A DNA stretch of 64,000 nt, taken from NCBI GenBank assembly GCA_963681505.1, contig OY811979.1:7424736-7488735 (forward strand), in the 5' to 3' direction. The position numbers and the translations under genes are program-made. Positions 9,701 to 19,560 of the stretch are shown piece after piece (positions within the stretch are counted from its first letter, which is position 1; each line of letters begins with the position of its first letter). The notes under the pieces are model-generated. The model was not told the DNA's origin. It made no database searches and saw only the letters and a program-made list of their open reading frames with translations. Origin of the DNA: Eunapius fragilis. Taxonomy: Eukaryota; Porifera; Demospongiae; Spongillida; Spongillidae.

Positions 9701-12700
9701 AACAGTAACAATCTTCAAACACCTCTGCAGCTTAGAGCATATCAGTTGGGGATCCAACCAGCCAAGGTTTCGTACAAGGCTGTACTTTAATGGAGAATTT
9801 TCCTGCAACTTAGAAAGTAGTGTAACAAGAAACTACTTAGTTTCAGCTCTGATGCTAAATACATCTTTATCTGTACATTTCTTTGCACGATACATGTCCT
9901 TCAAAGATTTCTCAGCAATAAATCCTATGTCAACCTTTCCCATCTCTTTATGTAGTGATGCATGTTGTAAATCTGACTTCATAAATGCTATACTAGAATG
10001 CAATGTCCTGACAGTTTCATCATTTCCAAACCTATTCATCAAAGCAGTCAGTACCTTTAGTAAATTTCCTTGAAGAAATGGAAGCATTGGCTTATCAATT
10101 TGATATTTTGTCAAAAATGGTAAAAGCTCTTTAGCGATACATAAGAAAATATTGCCCTTAACCACAAAGAGTTCATGTCCACAACATTCAGCAATAGTAT
10201 GAAATGATTTACATTTTGGGGTTGGTACCTTTCCTTTCTTGACAGCTTCTACATACTGCTTAAAACAAGGCCAAATCTCCAAAGCTCTATCCATAACTGG
10301 AACATTTTCTAACCATCTGTGCTGGCAAAACTTCTTGGGCAAAAGTGTGCAACCAGTAAGTGTTTTTAAGTCTTCACACCTTGCTGGAGCATCTTTAAAG
10401 AGCCAATGTAGAGAATTAAGAATATGTTCTATTTCACAATCTGTTGCAGTGCTACCAGCTCTAAGAGCATTATGCCACAACTGCCAATGTTAAACAGTTT
10501 GTGATTAGATTCTCGCTCGATATCTGTTGATAAAATACTGTAGGTTTTCCAATTTACATTGGGTCCATCCATAAATAGCTGAAGCATTCCATGAGATACA
10601 AAGGTTCGCACAGTATCCATAAGCTTGTCATGCAATGCTTCTGCAGTCCCATGGCCAAGAAACTCAGAAGTGTAGAACCTTGTCGCAATTTCACCAGCAT
10701 CCCAAAAGCGAATATAAATATCAAGCTTAGAGTGAAGTACTTTCATCGAACAATAAAACATAATCCTTTTCTGACTTCACTTTTGATGTCATGAGAGAGA
10801 GGAAGTATGGAGCCAATCCAAAAGTTGATAAATATGCACATTTTCGTTCACCACAACTAAATCTTCCAGCAATATCACTGTCCGGAAACATTTGTTTGAA
10901 AATGTCAGCGGAATTAGAACAACTTCTAAAAGAGTAGTGCTTCTCGATCACATTTAATGTCCACAAAATCTCAGCATTTAACTCTCCTCTGCCAGATACA
11001 TAGCTTAAAACAGAAGTGGTAGCAGCACTTGGTGGTACATCATCATCATTACCAAGAAACGCAGTTATGTTTGGCTGCCCCTTTGCAGCAGTTAATTGTA
11101 ATGAAAGAAGCTGCTTGTGCTTTTTCCCATCAGCATGACTAATGAGGCCAGCTTTGCCCATTGCTTTTGTAGAAAGACTTCTTACAAATGGTACAGACAG
11201 CTTTTTGACGGTTTTTTTTTGCATCCCTAGCAACCCATTTTTTAAATTCAGCATTAGCAAGCCATGCGTCATTGAACAAGCATATGCCCGGCATCCTGTC
11301 AAAAACGAAACAAAATATCAAAACACTAAATTACGCTTGTATTCATTGCATTATACTGACGCACTGATTGGTTACTTCAAACGCAGTTTTGTGTTTTGTT
11401 TGTACCTATACGTATACGAGTCTTGCCTTTGCATTGACAACTCAGTAAAGTACCCGCATGCGTAACATGTATTTCCGTGTATGCAATTAATGTAATGCAC
11501 TTGCAAGTACAGTATGCCTTTGCATCAATACAAAGTAGATGCCAAGTATTGCATTACAATCGTGCTACGCTATGAAAGCGTACTCACCTTTGAACTCGTC
11601 GCTAAAACAAATTTCCAAATAGCGCCAACAATTCGAAATGCAACGCATGCGCACAGGAAGTACATGTTGAATAATATTACGGATTCACAACGCGCGTACG
11701 CTTACTTCGAAGTACGGTATATAAATTTTTTTAAACTTTTCATATTGTGCCGTATTTCCAAACTTTTCCGGGCCCTTGAAATCATAAAACGCAAATCCAT
11801 AACTTTTCCAGGATTCCAAAACCTGTACGAACCCTGCCAATGACACTCACCACACACCTAAGGGAGGACCCTATGACACTCCCCACACACCTAAGGGAGG
11901 ACCCTATGACACTCCCCACACACCTAAGGGAGGACCCTATGACACTCCCCACACACCTAAGGGAGGACCCTATGACACTCCCCACACACCTAAGGGAGGA
12001 CCCTATGACACTCCCCACACACCTAAGGGAGGACCCTATGACATTCCCCACACTCCTAAGGGAGAGGGCCCTACACTCTCTGGGGACATTCCCCCACTCA
12101 CCTAAGGGAGGGTCCTATGCTCTCTGGGGAGCGGAGAGTGCTGCACGATGGTGAGGACAGCTGCAATATCCTCTGCTGGTAGAGGTTATTGTCACGTTCC
12201 ACTTGGACCTATGTAGGATCCCCCACCATACACACACACAACACACATACACACACAACACACATACACACACAACATGAACACACACACACACACAAAA
12301 CACACACGCACAGGTTGTACACTTCAAGCTTCTGATGACAACACATCTACCTGATGAAGCAGACTCCTGTGCCTAGCTGTGTTCCTGCTCGATCTACGTA
12401 AGCCAGCTGGTGATAGGCTCTGCTGTGATGCACAGGGTTGGTCATGATCCCATCCTGGACCCTCGGCCCTAGGTTGAGATGTGACTATGTTTGCAGGTGT
12501 TGCTGTCACCAGCGGCAGTTCTGGCGCCTCACGATGGCAAACAAAACCACGCCCACATTCATCGCACACACTAGCCTAAAAGGTTTTTTCTTTTTTTTAA
12601 AAACGCAATATCAAGTCCTCTGTGACGATCACTTCTTACCTCTGTGTCGGAAAAATGCTCTGTTGATGTGGCTCTGTTTGCGCCGATCCCGAAGCCTGCC

Positions 12701-12795
12701 CTGTGCTTAACTCCAATCGCCAGCTTGCTTACAGCTTTGCTTGTGTACCTCAGCCCGCTGCGGAGCCGACTGCTAATAGGCTCATATGGGGCCAA
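6766..12795 (-). CDS. SENP1: SENP1/2-like SUMO-specific cysteine protease (11 exons)
   Basis: Exons in transcript order: 12795-12640, 12575-12351, 12160-12102, 8598-8109, 7894-7778, 7722-7585, 7526-7381, 7320-7242, 7186-7136, 6925-6881, 6828-6766 (TAG at 6766-6768). Every junction has a GT donor and AG acceptor, and phases agree, giving 522 residues and one stop. The C-terminal ~215 residues form the Ulp1 fold: WLNDE (~345-349), RWTKK (~391-395), catalytic His413 (THW), Asp430 (YYDS), Gln475 and Cys481 (SSDCGVFSC), then ARDIRFDFSQ and RQHM. The enzyme matures SUMO and removes it from substrates, usually in the nucleus. The N-terminal half is low-complexity and less certain; the first exon opens without an ATG, so the true start lies upstream or in another exon. 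SENP1 and SENP2 are vertebrate paralogues, so the symbol is approximate. Intron 3 contains a hAT insertion in the same orientation. Confidence 0.85.
7925..8014. repeat. CA-rich microsatellite in a SENP intron
   Basis: Imperfect (CA)n with CATA interruptions fills part of the 214-bp intron between the SENP exons 8598-8109 and 7894-7778. Confidence 0.8.
8695..8829. repeat. 33-bp minisatellite, left block
   Basis: Four imperfect copies of a unit with core CCTAAGGGAGGACCCTATGA. It is the same minisatellite as at 11838-12101; the two blocks are separated by the hAT element, so they were one array before the insertion. Confidence 0.85.
8830..11837 (-). mobile_element. hAT-type DNA transposon inside SENP intron 3
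   Basis: The left end begins CATGGTTCATACC and the right end finishes GTACGAACCCTG, whose complement is CAGGGTTCGTAC. These form a hAT-like terminal inverted repeat with two or three mismatches. The flanks (CCTATG on the left, CCAATG on the right) are similar but not identical, as expected for a decayed target duplication or a target inside a repeat. The internal gene is a hAT transposase on the minus strand with several frameshifts. Confidence 0.7.
9134..11321 (-). pseudogene. Frameshifted hAT transposase
   Basis: Consecutive minus-strand frames at 11321-11139, 11302-10727, 10761-10429, 10480-9833, 9711-9259 and 9316-9134 overlap and together cover one protein. The N-terminus has a BED-like zinc module split by a frameshift (VCTICKKSF in one frame, GLISHADGKKHKQ in the next). 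YVLLFDEST marks the catalytic Asp region, followed by MDGPNVNWK. Near the C-terminus the ASVERGFSVNKE block matches the hAT dimerisation domain. At least four frame changes make it inactive unless some are assembly errors. Confidence 0.75.
11838..12101. repeat. 33-bp minisatellite, right block
   Basis: About eight tandem copies; the middle ones are nearly identical (core CACACACCTAAGGGAGGA). Because 33 is divisible by three, the array is open on both strands, for example VGSVIGSSLRC repeats on minus, but the SENP exon at 12160-12102 ends at a GTGAGT donor at its edge, so I regard it as intronic. Confidence 0.9.
12226..12310. repeat. CA microsatellite in SENP intron 2
   Basis: Imperfect (CA)n lies between the SENP exons 12575-12351 and 12160-12102. 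Confidence 0.8.
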
Positions 12796-12837
12796 ATGAC
12801 TTCCTGGCTTAATGGAAGGACACGAATAGAAACAGAA

Positions 12838-12860
12838 TCTAAGGATATTTATACATCCTC
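12838..12860 (-). promoter_or_regulatory. Possible TATA box upstream of SENP
   Basis: On the minus strand the sequence TATAAATA lies near 12846-12853, about 50 bases upstream of the first modelled coding exon. It is only a motif match; the transcription start is unknown. Confidence 0.25.
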
Positions 12861-13299
12861 ACCTTCCCTTGAACACGCAGTGCGACTACGCTTTCTCTCC
12901 TGCGGTAGGATTTTCTTAAATTAGGCTTCTGAGCGCGAGTTGTGTTACTAGTACACTTAGATTTCTAACTCACCTCTTCCAAAGCTTCCCCCTCTCTCAG
13001 TTCTGAGAAGTTCCGCTTAGAACCAGCTCTTAGAGACATGAGCAGCTGGCTTACTTCCCACCACAAGAACCGCTCAAGCGGTCAAACTCCGTGTACATAT
13101 GTCCCTGAGCGCAAGGTTTAGGGCGCCAAAATGGACAATTTGCACAGAAAATCACCGGACATTGAAGATACGGTATCCAATCATCACCTCTATAATCTAT
13201 TTCCAGTCTATTATGAACCTGCGTCAGCAGGTTCAATATAGGATTGATTGAGGAATGATGAATGTCATTAAAATTTTTAAATCGCGTCGGGAGGGACAA

Positions 13300-13690
13300 C
13301 GGAGAAACGGATCACTTATCTCGTTGCAGCAATCGAACGACAACACCAAGATCTACGTTTTCATGCTAGTTTCATGTCATTAAACTATGTGCTTCCAGAC
13401 AAACAAAGAACCTGCTTCTCGTGCCCATTCCCAAGAAAATTGTTCGTCGTCGTCGTCGTCGTCGTCTTCCTTAGGAAGGTATAACTCGAGCTACGAACGG
13501 TTTTAAAGAACGAAAATAGTACCAATCTCTTCAGAATTTACCGGCACGTTATCCTAGCATGTCATTTGGACACATATCACATCTAGAAAGAAACTACAGC
13601 GAGAAATACCCTATTTTGTTGCAAGTTCTATGGCCATCTAGCAAGTTCTAGCAAGTTCTTAATAAAAAAAAAGAAAAAAAAACTTATGAA
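13300..13690. other. Non-coding stretch upstream of SENP
   Basis: No recognisable gene. It contains a (GTC)n trinucleotide run at 13445-13466 and short direct repeats of GCAAGTTCTA at 13620-13660. Confidence 0.5.
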
Positions 13691-13987
13691 ACAAGTAAAT
13701 AAAAACATTCTCTAACGAGAAAGTTGGTGGGCATATAGGATTGACATTGTTGGTGTAAAAAGCACGGAAACAAGTGTGACAGAAATGTTACTGGAAAATT
13801 GAAATAGGCCTATATTTAGCCCAGTCACATTTAGGCAGCGCACGCCTGAGAAAATGGGCTAAAAATAGGCCTATTTCAATTTTCCAGTAACATTTCTGTC
13901 ACACTTGTTTCCGTGCTTTTTACACCAACATTGTCAATCCTATATGCCCACCAACTTTCTCGTTAGAGAACGTTTTTATTTACTTGT
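13691..13987. mobile_element. Fold-back (hairpin) MITE, copy 1
   Basis: The two halves are almost perfect reverse complements: ACAAGTAAATA at the left end pairs with TATTTACTTGT at the right, and arms of about 120 bases enclose a loop at roughly 13820-13855. A second copy is at 18370-18665. The bases just left of this copy (AAAAAACTTATGAA) match, inverted, those just right of copy 2, so the full element may extend about 20 bases further. Confidence 0.85.
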
Positions 13988-13999
13988 AAAAAAGGAGTA

Positions 14000-14915
14000 A
14001 TTTCCGAGTGGCATGCACTTATGGTAGCCAGTACATTCGTGTAACTGTTGCAGCGGAAAATGCATGTGGGAGTCCATAAATGCTGTTTCTGCTCTCATCC
14101 TCACTTTGTTAGACTTTAGTCAAACACCTAAACACTAATTCACTCGTGGCACCGCATTTATGTAGGCTTGGCCATACAGGAGGGTAATAAATACACCACA
14201 TAAATGCGGTTGGCGGATAAACGGTTATAAACAGGCGGGATTAACATTGAGAGGTTCCAAATGCCAAATAGGATTCCGTGAGGTACCATATACCTATGAC
14301 ACATTCTCAGAAGCAGGGATGGCTCCTGACCCCAAACTAGTGAAATCTATTAAGGTAGGAAGTCCGGAAGTTTCAAAAACGCTCAATTTTTTTCTACACT
14401 GGAGAGGTATGCGTTGTGATGTCAAATTTGAATTTGTTTGATTTTTTTTCCAAACTTTTTTGGATGAAAAATAATAATGAAAGTTCGAAATGCAGTTGCT
14501 ATGTCTTGACTCCGTATCATCTTTGCAACTTATTATTATGGAATTTAAATGATGTCGTATACATATATACACAATTAACTTTTGCATAATTTATAAAATC
14601 AGCAGGTACATATCTTAAAGCATACCTGAAAGATAGAAAATCACAACAAAAAAATATAGCTAACTTTGTATGTCGCAAATTTCTGTTTTAAAAATTCAGG
14701 GAGATCTTAGCATTTGGATCCATCTTTTGTACGAGACAGAATTCCGATATTGCATTCCGTTCAAAACATACGAAATATTCCTATTAAAAATCTACCCAGA
14801 GATTGTTTACACAATGTAATTTATTCATAGCACTTAGACTCGTATCCAGCCCCTCCATGGGTTGATTAGGTCATCGCTACAGTGATGACGAGACCAGAAA
14901 TTTCTATTTATAAGA
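14000..14915. other. No recognisable gene
   Basis: AT-rich sequence with only short frames; I see no domain, RNA gene or clear repeat. Confidence 0.4.
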
Positions 14916-15108
14916 AAGGGGGCGTCTCCTAACTATTATGGAAAAGTTAGCGTCATTTTGACATTGAGTCAGGCTCGTGACATTTTGACCAAAAAAATGG
15001 CGTCGGACTCCGATATCAATGACGTTATGGGGGAGGGGGGGGGGGGGGGGGAATGAAACTTCACAATGACGTTAACTTTTCCAAAATAGTTTGGAGACGC
15101 TCCCTATA
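14916..15108. mobile_element. Short MITE with ~40-bp terminal inverted repeats
   Basis: The left end AGGGGGCGTCTCCTAACTAT pairs with the right end (complement AGGGAGCGTCTCCAAACTAT). The match continues through GGAAAAGTTA and CGTCATT. The interior holds a poly-G run. A lone end of the same family is at 18328-18363. Confidence 0.7.
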
Positions 15109-15109
15109 A

Positions 15110-16790
15110 TACGTGGATATGACTTGACCAACATCGTTCCCACGACAGCGCACAGTGGTAACAGGTAGACGGCTTACTTATTCATTTGATAACATTGGTG
15201 TATGTGCATAAAAAATGGTTGTGAACACAGAATTACTACTTTTGCTAGTTCAAGTGAACATATCTGGTCTAAGCAAAAAAACTGTTAGCTTTATGCTACA
15301 AACTGCTTTTTTGTCAGTTTTCTGGATGTACATATGCAAAATACTCCCGTGTCCTTAAGTATGGATTAGGGTTGTGCAGCATGTGTCAGCAAAAATACAT
15401 ATTACAAAACCATTCAGAAACTTGTACCTATTGTAAACTTGTTTACTTAATACACAATGAAGACTGGAAATGCAGTCACATGCAGGGATGGAGTATGGTT
15501 AACTAGAGGATACTTTAGTATGAATTCTACAGCTACTTTAAAAAAACTACACAAATCACTCTTTGTTATATTACATTGCCTGGTATGGCGTAGCAACATA
15601 AATCACAACGTGATCAGCATTTAAAATAGCATGAGAGCGAATGTATAAAATGTTTATTTTCTACTATACTATAGTGATGAAGTTCGTGATATATACTTCC
15701 TAATACGCATTGCATATGCATATGGATGTAATGACACCACTTTACCAGTTTTCATTAAGCATATGGGGAGACGGATGATTTTTCTGGACACTTCACAGTC
15801 TTGGAAATAAAATCTTCATTGTGTGCTCAATTGAAAGAATTTGATGGACAAATCTCTGAGTGATGTTGTATGGACATGTATATGTATAACTGTAAAATCA
15901 ATGGAACCACATTTACCATTGACTTGTGCTAAGTTATTCCTTTTGCATTTTGATTTATTAAACTATTTGTAAATTCTTATAGAGAGGCGGGATTTGATTG
16001 TGTCCAAGTATGTCTAGTTGGTTAGAAAGTCGAAGCTAGCGGTTAGCTCCCACAAAAGGCCTGGGTACGAGACTAACCGCACAGACGAACCGAAGATGAT
16101 GACCGACCATCACTGGGTTACCCATCACGATCATACAGCCTTCATACAACGTATGTTATTCCGGGCAATTGCAGGCACAGGCCCATAATTGCCCGGTTAT
16201 AATGAACCTAAAATATGCTGGATCCGCCAGGTCAAGAAAATTGTCCAGGGTGCCTCCATATGAAGTTAGTCGTGTCCTGGGGTGTGTGTGTGTGGGGGGG
16301 GGGGGGGGGGGGGGGTGTGCGTACAACGTACTGTCCAGAGGGTTGTGTGCTCACATGAGCTGACCAGGGTAGATGTATTTTATAACGTGTCTTCCGTGGG
16401 GGTGTACGATTATTAAATGTAATAGCCCAACGTACGTACATCCAAGATGGCTACTGTCCCCTTCAGTTGATGCATAAAAATACCTGTGTCTTGGATTACC
16501 TGTTCATTATCCCTTTGATCAGCCTTGGGGGTTATTGTAGTGTTATTTTCTTTGTGACAAACATAGTGTGAAGAGGGATACATAACGTGGGAGGAGGGGG
16601 TGGTTATTGGCTTTATATAGGAAACACTAGGACTAGGAGGGAATTATTCCCCAGGTTACCCTGCATCTGTCGTAAACGGGTTGTTAAACATCTCTCCTCC
16701 TGATGCATCTATAGCTGAGGTCATGTGTACAATGCATGGCAGGGAGGAATCACCTCCTCTCTCTCTCTCTCTCCTGTTCCCTTTCTCCAT
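15110..16790. other. Largely non-coding stretch
   Basis: No convincing coding exon. It contains a (TG)n/poly-G run at 16281-16320 and a weakly tRNA-like segment near 16000 that I rejected as a gene. Confidence 0.4.
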
Positions 16791-16859
16791 TTCACTCACT
16801 CCCTCTTTCACCTTCCATCCCCCTCTGATCTCCATGTCCCTTCTGTCCCTTCCTCCAGG

Positions 16860-17152
16860 CATCTGCTTGGAACCTCACTCCCCAGATAGCAGCCAATGGC
16901 ATCCTTACCCATGACCCCCACCAGCAGTCCCCATCCAGAAGTCCTAGGACATGGAGAGGGAGACCCAAGGACCTCCACCATCAAGGCCCAGAGCGGACCC
17001 AATCTCATGACCTCCGGCAGTCCCTCTCCCCAGTCTACAGCACACAAGCCTGGAGCGAGGCCACCAATGGGGTGGCAGATGAGTTGGTGGTGCTGCGTTC
17101 TGTGACGACCTTGTTATCTATATGGAGACAGCAGCCCCGGGAGTCCCTGTCC
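16860..17152 (+). CDS. Exon-like open stretch, unrecognised
   Basis: After a long pyrimidine tract ending CCTCCAG (16850-16858), a frame stays open for about 97 codons with balanced composition (begins ASAWNLTPQIAANG, ends RQQPRESLS). The pyrimidine tract plus AG looks like a splice acceptor. I recognise no domain. It could be an exon of an unknown host gene or chance. Confidence 0.3.
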
Positions 17153-17723
17153 TGACACCTCTGGATCAGCAAACATAGTGGAGGCAGACAAGGCTGTAGT
17201 GGTGAAGCAGGGGATGGCTTCAGCACCAGTAGTTGCCATGATAACAGCAGCTGCTTTGTTGACATCGGACACCAGAGGCAAAGAGCGTGCCACCTAGGAT
17301 GATTGGACAGTATGAACAAGGTAGTCCACACACTCTCACATGGTCCCATGGTCTACACACTGCCGGGTATATGTATCATTTCCGAGTTAACGCAAGGAGA
17401 CAAGTATAAAACAAGAGCGGGCCCAGCAGCATGTATAGAGGTTGTGCAATGGGCGGAGCGAAGTGATGTTATTTGTCTGATCCACCATTTTGAGTGTCGA
17501 AAGCAATAGTGTGGATAAGGCTTGTTGTGGGGTGAGTGGGCGGGGGGGGGGTGCCTTGTATGTACATTACACATGATCCATGCACCCCTACTACTAGCAA
17601 TGGGTCTATTGAGTGTGCATAGAAATATTTGTCAGGCTATAAATGTATACTGTCCCCATGCAGGCATCAAGTCATTGCAGACATACATTTCTAGAAGTAC
17701 TGACTGACCAGACAACCCTCAGT

Positions 17724-18135
17724 CCCCACGACACACACCTTGTTCCCCTACAGTACCCCGGATGGCTCACGTCTCTTGACGGCTCACGTCTCTTCCCCCA
17801 CGACACACACCTTGTTCCCCTACAGTACCCCGGATGGCTCACGTCTCTTGACGGCTCACGTCTCTTCCCCCAGGACACACACCTTGTTACCCTACAGTAC
17901 CCTGGATGGCTCACGTCTCTTGACGGCTCACATCTCTTCCCCCACGACACACACCTTGTTCCCCTACAGTACCCCGGATGGCTCACGTCTCTTGACGGCT
18001 CACGTCTCTTCCCCCACGACACACACCTTGTTCCCCTACAGTACCCTGGATGGCTCACGTCTCTTGACGGCTCACATCTCTCCCCCCAGGACACACACCT
18101 GTACCCCTACAGTACCCTGGACGCTCACCCCAGGA
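17724..18135. repeat. 72-bp minisatellite, about 5.5 copies
   Basis: Each unit contains CACGACACACACCTTGTTCC and two near-identical CGGCTCACGTCTCTT/GGATGGCTCACGTCTCTT segments. The unit is 72 bp, so frames on both strands remain open (on plus, HDTHLVPLQYPGWLTSLDG per unit). No conserved flanking coding sequence supports translation. Confidence 0.85.
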
Positions 18136-18327
18136 CACACACCTATACCCGTAGAGTATCTCAGACAGTCCATAATGATTATCTTATTACACAGGAGACC
18201 CCCTGGAAGATGCACATTGTCATGTCACAAGCGGCTCGTTTTGTGCATTTGCTATGTGTGTGTATACATGTTATATTATAACCAGTTGTATCTTTTATTA
18301 AAATAATTATTGCATATTGTATGGTGA

Positions 18328-18363
18328 CAAAATGACGTTATCTTTTCCTTGGAGACGCCCCCT
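18328..18363. mobile_element. Solo end of the GGCGTCTCC MITE family
   Basis: The segment is the reverse complement of the left end of the element at 14916 (GGGGGCGTCTCCAAGGAAAA on minus). It directly abuts fold-back copy 2, so one of the two probably inserted into or next to the other. Confidence 0.55.
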
Positions 18364-18369
18364 TACTAT

Positions 18370-18665
18370 ACAAGTAAATAAAAACATTCTCTAACGAGAG
18401 AGTTGTTGGTATATAGGATTGACCAATGGTGGTGTAAAAAGCACGGAAACAAGAGTGACAGAAATTTTACTCGAAAATTGAAATTGGCCTATATTTAGCA
18501 CATTACTCAGGCATGCGCTGTTATTTTGTGAGCGTGCTAAATATAGGCCAATTTCAATTTTCGAGTAAAATTTCTGTCACTCTTGTTTCCGTGCTTTTTA
18601 CACCACCATTGGTCAATCCTATATACCAACAACTCTCTCGTTAGAGAATGTTTTTATTTACTTGT
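18370..18665. mobile_element. Fold-back MITE, copy 2
   Basis: Same structure and ends as the copy at 13691-13987, but with several substitutions that are mirrored in both arms. The loop lies near 18500-18525. Confidence 0.85.
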
Positions 18666-18769
18666 TTCATAGGTTTTTTTTCACCGTAGTCGATGAAATG
18701 TAGGAAGAGCACATAGAATTTGGACGATCCCCTTTAATTCTTAATGCAATAACAAACAGAAAACATGCC

Positions 18770-19140
18770 AGCAATGACACAAAGTGCTCAGAGCTTGGGT
18801 GTGTGTGTGTACCTTTGGCAGTTGAGGTTTATGGATGTTGGGGTCAAGAAGCACAGACAAACCTTTCTCGACTGGCAGCGCGCCTGGTAATTAGATCAAA
18901 TGGTTGCAAGTCCCAGGCCACTTCGGCTCTCTATGGCAGGTTAAACTTGGTCCTAGTTAGAGCGAATGCCAGAGCTCTGCTGTCCCGTTCAATGGCAACT
19001 GGATGTTAGTCTCCTCACCTTCTCCGTTTCAGTGTATTGTTTTTTGTTTAGTAAAATTGTGTAGCTTAAAACTGTAAATGTTGTATATGTAGTATCTTTT
19101 CAATAAATAACTTTAATAATAAGAATTATAATTATATGAA
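18770..19140 (+). pseudogene. 5'-truncated retroelement 3' end (same family as 1-640)
   Basis: The frame 18803-19009 carries VEVYGCWGQEA, YGRLNLVLVRANARALLSR, the conserved C-terminal block of the RT family at the left window edge. It is followed by a ~110-bp AT-rich 3' UTR with AATAAA at 19101-19106 and an (ATT/AAT)n tail. The truncated 5' end and simple-repeat tail fit target-primed insertion of a non-LTR-type element; that mechanism is an inference. Confidence 0.5.
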
Positions 19141-19560
19141 TTTGTACTATTAATTATTGGTTGTCCTCGCCCGCGCCCTCGTCTCCTGCGGGGACGTCCT
19201 CCTCCCCGGCCTCCCCGCCATGCTGGGTTCTGCCAGGGTGGCAGTGGCCATGCAGGCCAGGGAGGGAGCACAGGCGGCGGTGGCAGCGGGGGCAGCGCTC
19301 TTAGTAAAACTGTGTAGCTTAAAACTGTAAATGTTGTATATTATATGTAGTATCATTTCAATAAATAACTTTAATAATAATAATTATAATTATATGATGT
19401 ATAAATTATTTGTTGTCCTCGCCCGCGCCCTCGTCTCCTGCGGGGACGTCCTCCTCCCCGGCCTCCCCGCCATGCTGGGTTCTGCCAGGGTGGCAGTGGC
19501 CAGGGAGGGAGCACAGGCGGCGGTGGCAGCGCTGGTGGTGCCGGCGGGGGTAGCGCTGGT
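19051..19560. repeat. Direct duplication, ~253-bp offset
   Basis: The block starting GTAAAATTGTGTAGCTTAAA at 19051 recurs at 19304, and TTGTCCTCGCCCGCGCCCTC at 19161 recurs at 19413. The duplication covers the retroelement tail and the RGG-coding 3' end of the adjacent minus-strand ORF. Confidence 0.8.

Noticed and set aside
11782-12154. Long open frames over the 33-bp minisatellite on both strands
   Set aside because: They result from a stop-free unit whose length is divisible by three; the SENP splice donor at 12101 places the array in an intron.
15985-16075. tRNA-like segment (TAGTTGGTTAG box A-like, GGGTACGAGAC box B-like)
   Set aside because: The stems do not pair into a cloverleaf, the B box is mismatched and no CCA-side acceptor match exists. 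It may be an old tRNA-derived SINE, but I found no second copy or tail.
16281-16320. Poly-G and other homopolymers (15031-15051, 16296-16315, 22109-22139, 50371-50384)
   Set aside because: Simple-sequence runs; lengths may be assembly-dependent and no G-quadruplex function can be argued from them alone.
17672-18306. 140- to 212-codon frames over the 72-bp repeats
   Set aside because: Same reason: stop-free units; no conserved sequence before or after the repeats.
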